The notes under the pieces: generated by a model
The model's database searches: none
What the model was told of the DNA's origin: nothing
The model's input: the letters and a program-made list of their open reading frames with translations, nothing else
Translations under genes and position numbers: made by a program
Assembly: GCA_004794655.1 (NCBI GenBank)
Contig: SMMW01000013.1
Coordinates: forward strand, 3,122,001-3,186,000
Direction of reading: 5' to 3'
DNA: 64,000 bases
Origin: Marisa cornuarietis
Taxonomy: Eukaryota > Mollusca > Gastropoda > Architaenioglossa > Ampullariidae
In this document: piece by piece, positions 56,844 to 64,000 of the stretch
Numbering within the stretch: position 1 is the stretch's first letter
Layout: the number at the start of each line of letters is the position of its first letter

Positions 56844-58528
56844 AATGGGAACTATTTGCGGATTGATTATTTTCTGGTCGAACCGGTCTGGGTAAAAACT
56901 ATTCTTTTCACTATAAATAAATGTTTCAAAATAGAGTTGGGTCCGTTATAAAGATCGCTGTTACTCGTTTTTTTTGTTTTTTTGTTTTTTTTCAGACCAG
57001 GTGTATCTTGTGTTGGTGGGTGATAGGTTGCCAGTTTAGACATTGGCATTTTGTCTGATGCGAGTATTTTCAGTATAAAAACCAGTTTTGTTTTTATTAT
57101 TTCAAAGTTGTGTATAATATTATTTCCTAAGATTCTCAATTTGCTCTGATTTAGCTTGTCGCTCAAATTTAGATGTCTCCATCCCATTTATTGTTTTTTG
57201 TGACAGCATCAATTGTGATGTATTTTTAAGATTCTGTCTTGTAGTAGTTGTGTTTGACCATGACACTGATACCTCAGATATTTGCCTCGTTCTCATGGCG
57301 ATAACTGCAAAAGTCTAATTACAATGTTTGATGTGAACTTATTCTTCTTATTCTTTCCAGACGTGTTGTGGTTGGCTGCTCCATATCTGAAATGCCCATG
57401 TTCGAGAACCAGTGTAAATTTGAAACTGGACCCGAATACCAAATAAACCAGCACGAGGATCATACACAAATAGAAGCATGTTCGGCAAACAAAGCTTTGT
57501 CAAAACATTGACACATGAAGCCAATGCAATTACTCGTGAATAATTTCAAACAGTCATGGATACATTTTTAATCGATAGCTCGTGCATTTTAGATCACAGC
57601 AACACAGCTCTAGCAATATTCAATAATACCAGAAAAGAGAACTATTCCACTGAAGAAACATATTTTATTAAACAAACAATAATTTGCAAAATGCACGAAT
57701 ATCTCTCTATCTCTCTCTATCTCTCTCTCTATCAGCTTTTTTCTAATTCTGCTTCGCAAACCAGTCCGTGTCAGAGCCAGACATAATAAATGCTGTTATA
57801 AATAAGAAGGAAAAAACTTGCGACCATATAAGGGGGGCACAGGTTGAAAGGGTTACAGAAATATATTTTTGAGCTCTGGGTGATCATAGTATTCACAAAG
57901 CGAGGGAAGCGAAAAATTTCTGTAATGGCGAGTATTTCGACATCGATGATCGTGTGTCGTGAACCTCGAGGAGTGGGTACGTGAAATGGACAAAGGTGTC
58001 GTAATCGAGCCGCTGCCCTCTGGCTGACTACACTCTCCATGCCAGGGCCCCCGCCTCGACATGTACGTGCACGTGAAACACTCTGAATTGCTAGCAAAGA
58101 TAATACAATCTGACTCCGATCCCACAGAGTACATCCCCAATAATAAATTCAATGCAATTTAGTGTAATTAAGAAATTATTTACTCGAGAGATTTGTACAA
58201 AAAGTTCAGACAATTCAAAATTTCAACTTATGGCTGGTCTTCGAGGGCTCTCGTTTGCAGTTCCTTATTTCTCTAATCCAAGTAACGTGACTCACCGCTT
58301 AATTACCTTAATTACTCCACACAACACACTGCACTCGTTCGAAACACTCGCCACGTATCTCAATAGCACTTATCTACCAGCCTCAAGCTTCTGCTATTTA
58401 TGACCAAACAGCTCCTGGTTGATGAAGCATTGAGCACTTTGTAACAAAACGTATCCGCGGACTTCTGAGTACGATTCCAAAGACCGGAGGATCTGAACAG
58501 CTTTGAATAACCTCTTCTACAACCTTAC

Positions 58529-58688
58529 AGCATTACTAGTTTGAGGTGTTAACTAACGGGTCTTGATTAATGACCGTTAGTAGCTCGTTGAGATCAGAGA
58601 TCTGACAGTGTCAACTTCCAAAGGGAACACAGAAGGTTTTCGTTATCCAAAACAATAGATAATTCTTCGATTTCAAACTAGTAATGCT
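58529..58688. repeat. 160-bp unit with perfect 16-bp inverted ends
   Basis: AGCATTACTAGTTTGA at 58529-58544 is the exact reverse complement of 58673-58688, with 128 bp between. It resembles a small MITE or a foldback element; no target duplication was identified. Confidence 0.55.
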
Positions 58689-60879
58689 AAACAATATACG
58701 CCTACCCTAAAACCTAATCAACTACAGTGGCGACACACGCCCGTCCAAAACCGAGAAACTAAACGGCGACACACCCCTACAATACTCTAACCTACTCCAC
58801 TCTCTCTTTTAACGATCACACTTGTGACAAATGTATCTTGTGACAATTTCAAACTTTTAAAAAGTTAAAAAGTATACTACAGACTGGATAGACAAAGAAA
58901 AAGTATTTTTGTGCAATAATTCAGCTTGATTGCCTTGCAGTTTGTTGTCTGCTTAGAGGTACAAATCTCAGTTTTTGACAAGTAAAGCAAGTTACCAACT
59001 AGTCACAATTATTTGGTTTTATATTAGAAGACATTTATTTGGGAAGAGCAGTAAAGGTTTCTGCTGGTAAATTTTTCCGTCCCACCTACAATGTATGACG
59101 GATATCGCAGGGGAAATAATTGCAGAAAATATGGGTCTGGCTTCTTTTTCCGCATGCCTTAGATACAGTCAACCTTTGACATTTGATTGTCCCAAAGGCT
59201 ACCAGGCTATGGGACGAGCTTAAGTAATTTGTTAATGAAAACAGGCAACTGTTCTTGCTACTGGATGTTTTGTCCCAGAAGTGTTAGAATACATGTGCAT
59301 GCAGCTTTGCAATGTGAATATCAACTAGTCTTGTGCATCGAGTAGCCATAGTTTTCTCTGTTCTAGGCATTGTCTTTTCCAGAATACTATAGACACCAAG
59401 AACATTTCTTCTTTATCGTTTTCTGATACCCTTGGATACCGTAGTGTGTAGATGGAGACGGCGATGTTGGCTTCAAATGTTTGAGTGGCATGCTATTGAT
59501 GTTGGTGCCCAAAGTGCCTGGCATTTTACTGACCGTAATGACCTCTGTCTTTTCGTGCTAATTTGCATATCATTGGGTGGTCCATGTAAACACGGTCAAA
59601 TGCCTTTACTGGTGCTACGAAGACAAGGTATTGTTCTTTATTGTATTTTATCCGAAGTGTGAGGGTAAAGACTGCGTTGGTGCAGATGCATCCCTTCCTA
59701 AACTGAACTGTGCCAGTATCACTCAATATTACGCCAAAGAGACTAAACAGTGAAAACAATTTTCATTAATTTTGCCCAGTCTTTATTTAAGCCCAAGCTT
59801 TTCTTGTAGAAGTGTTAAAATATCCTCTTGAAAACTGTCCTCAGTAGAGGTCTGCAAATCTTCCGTGGGAGTCCCTGATTTATGTTTTAAATCTACACTT
59901 CGTTTTTTTTAAATAGCAGCTAAATTTTCCAGACGTTTGTGGTATTTTTGATCAAGGCTTGGCTAAAAACACTTCTTATGCCGAGGTTTTGCAAGCACTC
60001 AAAGCGCCCTGGTAGTCCTAATCGTGCAGAAATACGGCGCTAAATGAGCCTCAGCCAAGATAACATCTGCTGCGTGGATGCTTTGCTAGAGAACCAACTC
60101 GGAGCTCAAAACACGATTCCCTTTTTCACATTTTGGGCGAATGTAACCCGCCGGTCGTTCTGGTGATGAAACATGAAGTAGACATTTTACGAATTTGCAA
60201 GGATACGACTAGTAAAACATCGCTGCCAGGTCTTTTTCAGTGCCCATAGTCTTGACATATTTATATCGGGAATTTTCAAAACCCCGCAGTTTTGTCAGCC
60301 CTCTCTGTGCATGGGGATGTTTGCAGATTTTGGAAAATAAGACCGCGTCCTGATTAAAAGAAAAGTAGGGTAAGGGGAGAAAAAGTATGCGTTGGAGGAA
60401 AAGATATATTATAGCAGCTTTTCGGTCAGCTTATCTACTAAGATAATTATACCTTCTTACTGTTAATGCACTTAATGCAAAAGGATTATTACATTGCTTA
60501 TTGCATTGTTATGAGACTGTTGTGCTCTGTAATAGTGCTGCAGCTGTATGTATGTCCGTCTGTCCGTCTTTATCTGATAATTTTGCTAATTTTAAACGTC
60601 TAAAACCATTTGTTCTCCCTTGTCCTGCTTTCTATATGCCTGGGGCAAAATGACAAAGACATTGTCAAAAATACCAATTTTAAAACATTTGACTTATTGT
60701 ATGCACGCGTATTAGCGCGTGATGCAGTGCCCACTAGCTTTGCTCAAAACATTAGGAGATGCAAAGTCAGACACCATTAGTGCACGTCCAGGGTCAAGTT
60801 TGGTTCACAACACATCTCCGGGATGCACTTCAGGAAGTCTCTCAGGCTCACTAAGCGTGAGGGATAGATAGAGAGAGAG

Positions 60880-60887
60880 AGAGTGTG

Positions 60888-60956
<69 letters not shown>

Positions 60957-60970
60957 ACGCGCGCGCGCGC
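60880..60970. repeat. (GA)n(GT)n(GC)n compound microsatellite
   Basis: A short GA run, then GT units with one interruption, ending in a GCGC run. Confidence 0.95.
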
Positions 60971-61391
60971 CCGTGTGTGCTTATGTGGTGTGAGTGGGTA
61001 GGTGAGTTTATTGGAGAGAAAGGGTAGGATGTTGATGTTGATGTTGATGTGAAAGAACGCTGCTGCTACCTAGAAAAGTCCAGGTCATCGATATTAGAAG
61101 AGAGGTCTCGTAAGACTTTTTTGCAGCACCAAGCGAACACAAGCAAAGTATTTCATAAAGAGAGAGAAATTACTTTTCCGAATATCGGAAACACGCTTAA
61201 TCGTTTTTCCTTTCTCCAAGGGATTCTAAACTACTTTATTTTTATATTGAAATCACTCTCTCAATCTATCTATCTATCCATCCGTGCGTGCGCGCGCGTG
61301 TGTGTGTGTGTGTGTGTGTGTTATATAGGAAAATGTAAATCTATTTAAATAAAAACATTGCAAAATCTGAACATCGACTCAGTACGCATAA

Positions 61392-61647
61392 TGCTCTTCA
61401 TCATTATTATTTTCTTCAAAAAAGTTACGGTAGAGATGTTAAAATACAACAATCGAATAGGACGTTTTAGGCAGGAAGGGCTTGGGTAGGAAGCAGTGAG
61501 CAGGCTATAATGTATAAGTAATATAAATACAAAGTAGCTGTTAAAATAGTGTAACAAATGGCACAGTAAGTAAACAAATATTTTACGAATAGTCAACAAT
61601 ACAGCGGACCACGGACTGCCCTAGCTTTGCATCTATTCCAGCCTTGC
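61392..61647. repeat. direct repeat, copy 1
   Basis: About 256 bp matching 63746-64000 with only around seven differences. AT-rich and noncoding. Confidence 0.9.
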
Positions 61648-61649
61648 TG

Positions 61650-63210
61650 GCAATCGCAGTTATTCCTGATTCGTGTTCTGTATCCTTTCAGAAAGCCATA
61701 GATAATATTTTTGCCCTTTTTTGTTTTTTTTTACCGCTTCTACTAGTCAATCCTCCTGACACATTCGCCATGGGAACAAGTGAAAGGTCATGCACTTATT
61801 GACCATTCAGCAGTTTAAGCGACGACACTGTGAGTCTGTGTGCCGTAGTGTCCGATCCTTTAAATCAAATTCTTTTTTCAATTTGACAGGTGCATATAGG
61901 GAAAGGGAACTGTGCATATTGATCTACATAAAATTTCCTCCGGATGTCCACCTCGTGCTGTCCTATCTGACTGACTTTCATTTTTGTCTTTCTCTCTTCA
62001 GTGGATTGTTCCTCTTAATACCGACAAACGGTTCCGGGCTTTTAGTTCGGTGTGCCACCCGAAAAAAGTATAATTTAATCCACCCCAGACAACAGTTTTC
62101 CTAGTGTCCAGAGTATTCACCAGTCATTTTTAGCTAATTTACCGCAATTACTTATTGTCTACCATTGGCTGGTCCTCATACTGGACAGGGCTTAAAGATG
62201 TAAATATCGTTTTTTCTTTCCGAACGGCTAATAAATGTAAAATCGATGACAACAGTGTTTCTGCTCAATGTTGACCCATTGGCCTTTCTCTGAATTTCGT
62301 TTTTTAATCGGTTTGATCTTGTTATTGCATGTCAGCTGATGCTGAGTCATAAGACGTTCATGCGTGGCGGATGGAAAAAGAGGAAGAGTAAACTACTTTA
62401 TTCTTTGTTGAAAGCCACCAACTTCATGCTCAGGTTTTCTTGTCTTCGTCTTTACGGGAAAATAGCTTATGAATTTGCAGGTCTCTTGCTTTGTCATAGT
62501 CTCTTTTTGAGCAGAAAGTGATTGCTTTTCGCCAGTTCAATACCGTCATGTGACTATCTCTGACATTTTCAGCGCGTTTGCTATGTGTAGAAAGTAGCCA
62601 GACTGCTTTTCTCCAGGGAGAGACTTGATCACAAGAGTAAGAGCCATGACTTGCGCCATAGTAGCCTTGTGAAAGGATGCCACCCTAATTGCATCAACGA
62701 CTTGCGCCTTAGCAGTCTTCTTAATGCACCACCCTCACTGCACGTGAGTTTTGCCCGGAATGCACCTGTCGTTAGGAAGAACTGTATATGAGCTCTATGC
62801 AAGCTATACAGTGCATCTTAGCATCTTACGTCAGTTCCCTTCAGTTTACTTTCTTAGAAGGTCATGTGAATATCGTAAAATTGTAGCCTATAATTTAGCT
62901 GCATCTTGTAGCTTAATATGTTGCAATACAATAACTTTGTAGATTACCTTAATACGAGCTGTAGATTTTGACCTGCGTTTACAACTACTGTGCCTCCTGG
63001 AAACTGATGCAAATAATTGAAATTTTTATCAAGAACTGATAATACAGCTACGTATAAAACGCATATCAAATGCCTTGTAAACTACATTATAAAACATCAA
63101 ATGATAGAAAAGAATTTTTATTTGCCTTCTGGAAATATTCAAAATATTCGTCTATTAAGACGACATCCGTAAAATGTTATGTGTTGTTAGCAACACTTCC
63201 GGCGCCCTTA
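61650..63210. other. intergenic, no gene seen
   Basis: Spacer between the two direct repeats, with short unassigned open frames only. Confidence 0.4.
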
Positions 63211-63212
63211 TG

Positions 63213-63253
<41 letters not shown>

Positions 63254-63402
63254 ATGCTCTCAGGTACTCATGCACACTTTTAGATATGTACACACGCACG
63301 CACGCACGTTCTCAAGTATTCATGCACACATTTATACATACTTTAACACACACTCACACACACACACACACACAAACACACACGCACGCACACACACACA
63401 CA
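63213..63402. repeat. CA-rich microsatellite cluster
   Basis: A pure AC run (about 63213-63251), then CACG units and a second imperfect AC run to 63402. The His/Thr-rich frames through it are not genes. Confidence 0.9.
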
Positions 63403-63745
63403 CCAGTTGCGGTGACCAGCTCTTTGTCGTCGTACCACCTGCGATCAGTCCAGCACCATATTCAGTACAAAACGGATGGTATTTCCTTCCACAACATTCC
63501 CCTCGGAGCTATGATCGGTCCTTCAGTGATGATAACAAGGTGACGTCCGTAGACTTTATCAGTCAGTGGCAGCCTGCACACTGCTCTTCCTCCCAGCAGG
63601 GTGACTCCCGGGACGCCACAGAAGAGGTCACGTGACATTGCCCACAACCAAGCACTTACGTGTATTGACCGCTGCTGGCGAAATGATTTATCATCTCCCG
63701 TCTGTTTTCAATTTTTAGTCATATGTCAGGATTAGGTCTTTCATC

Positions 63746-64000
63746 TGCTCTTCATCATTATTATTTTCTTCAAAAAGGTTACGGTAGAGATGTTAAAATA
63801 CAACAATCGAATAGGACGTTTTAGGCAGGAAGGGCTGGGGAGGAAGCACTGAGCAGGCTATAATGTATAAGTAACATAAATACAAAGTAGCTGTTAAAAA
63901 AGTGTAACAAATGGCACAGTAAGTAAACAAATATTTTACGAATAGTCAACAATACAGCGGACCACGGACTTCCCTAGCTTTGCATCTATTCCAGCCTTGC
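63746..64000. repeat. direct repeat, copy 2 (runs off the window)
   Basis: Near-identical to 61392-61647 and continuing at the window edge, so the true repeat is longer than can be seen. Confidence 0.9.

Larger units (their letters stand above)
51353..57683 (+). repeat. segmental duplication, R5 copy
   Basis: The partner of 43159-47431. It is longer because it carries a 1.4-kb solo LTR, a roughly 500-bp insertion at 54175-54677 and about 295 bp at 52817-53111 not present in the R4 copy, plus a longer 18-bp minisatellite (53157-53237). Confidence 0.9.
57684..61391. other. intergenic, no gene seen
   Basis: Contains a (TC/TA) tract at 57700-57733, an inverted-repeat structure at 58529-58688, and AT-rich spacer with short unassigned frames (for example 57853-58152 minus, 59432-59662 plus). 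Confidence 0.4.

Noticed and set aside
1..64000. tRNA, rRNA, CRISPR, phage or operon features
   Set aside because: Only tRNA-derived SINE heads were found; no intact cloverleaf, no regular spacer-repeat array and no prokaryotic gene organisation.

Overview
The window looks like ordinary nuclear DNA from an animal, most likely a lophotrochozoan and probably a gastropod mollusc. This is inferred from the long intergenic spaces, the dense CA/GT microsatellites, the mixed transposon remnants (LINE, MULE, PIF/Harbinger, LTR, tRNA-derived SINEs), and a tandem expansion of single-coding-exon rhodopsin-like receptors. The species cannot be fixed from sequence alone. No rRNA, tRNA gene, CRISPR array or bacterial-type operon was seen.

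The main content is a head-to-tail array of five class A GPCR genes, all on the + strand: R1 (2857-3909), R2 (16420-17445), R3 (28227-29255), R4 (43191-44240) and R5 (51384-52433). All five share TM1 G-N (Q in R5), a TM2 Asp, Cys pairs for the extracellular disulfide, E-R-F in place of DRY, LPTC or FPTC in place of CWxP, and N-F-Y-I-Y in place of NPxxY. Each coding region is uninterrupted. Each ATG is preceded, 30-32 nt upstream, by a predicted 3' splice acceptor, so each gene probably has at least one 5' noncoding exon and a 5'UTR intron. R4 and R5 share a recognisable 5' exon with a donor (38333, 50729) and a TATA-like box upstream; weaker candidates exist for R1, R2 and R3. R1/R2 form one subgroup (about 77% identical), R4/R5 a recent pair (93%), and R3 is a separate, GC-rich member. 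Dead receptor fragments lie between R2 and R3 (22.2-22.9 kb). The ligands are unknown; chemosensory or neuropeptide receptors are the reasonable guesses.

Layout: 1-5.9 kb, R1 with a cAMP-response-element-like cluster upstream. 6.8-9.0 kb, a LINE reverse transcriptase fragment split by a 1.28-kb Mutator-like element (7003-8281) with a 9-bp target duplication exactly in the YADD box. 11.3-13.4 kb, repeats, an 84-bp tandem duplication and an LTR fragment. 15.6 kb, a MITE, then R2. 20-23 kb, a SINE, an antisense LINE fragment and GPCR pseudogene pieces. 24.8-25.7 kb, a 942-bp solo LTR with GAGTT target duplication. 26.6-29.3 kb, R3. 30-38 kb, repeat-rich spacer with SINE copies. 37.8-44.2 kb, R4, whose long 5'UTR intron holds a decayed PIF/Harbinger element. 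47.4-49.2 kb, an antisense CR1-group LINE. 50.4-52.4 kb, R5. 43.2-47.4 and 51.35-57.7 kb form a segmental duplication; the R5 copy carries a 1.4-kb solo LTR whose empty site survives in the R4 copy. 57.7-64 kb is non-genic, with a 255-bp direct repeat at 61.4 and 63.7 kb that runs to the window edge.

Nothing here forms a multi-protein pathway. The genes are paralogues that presumably act separately at the cell surface through G proteins, with transposons and local duplication or conversion shaping the array.
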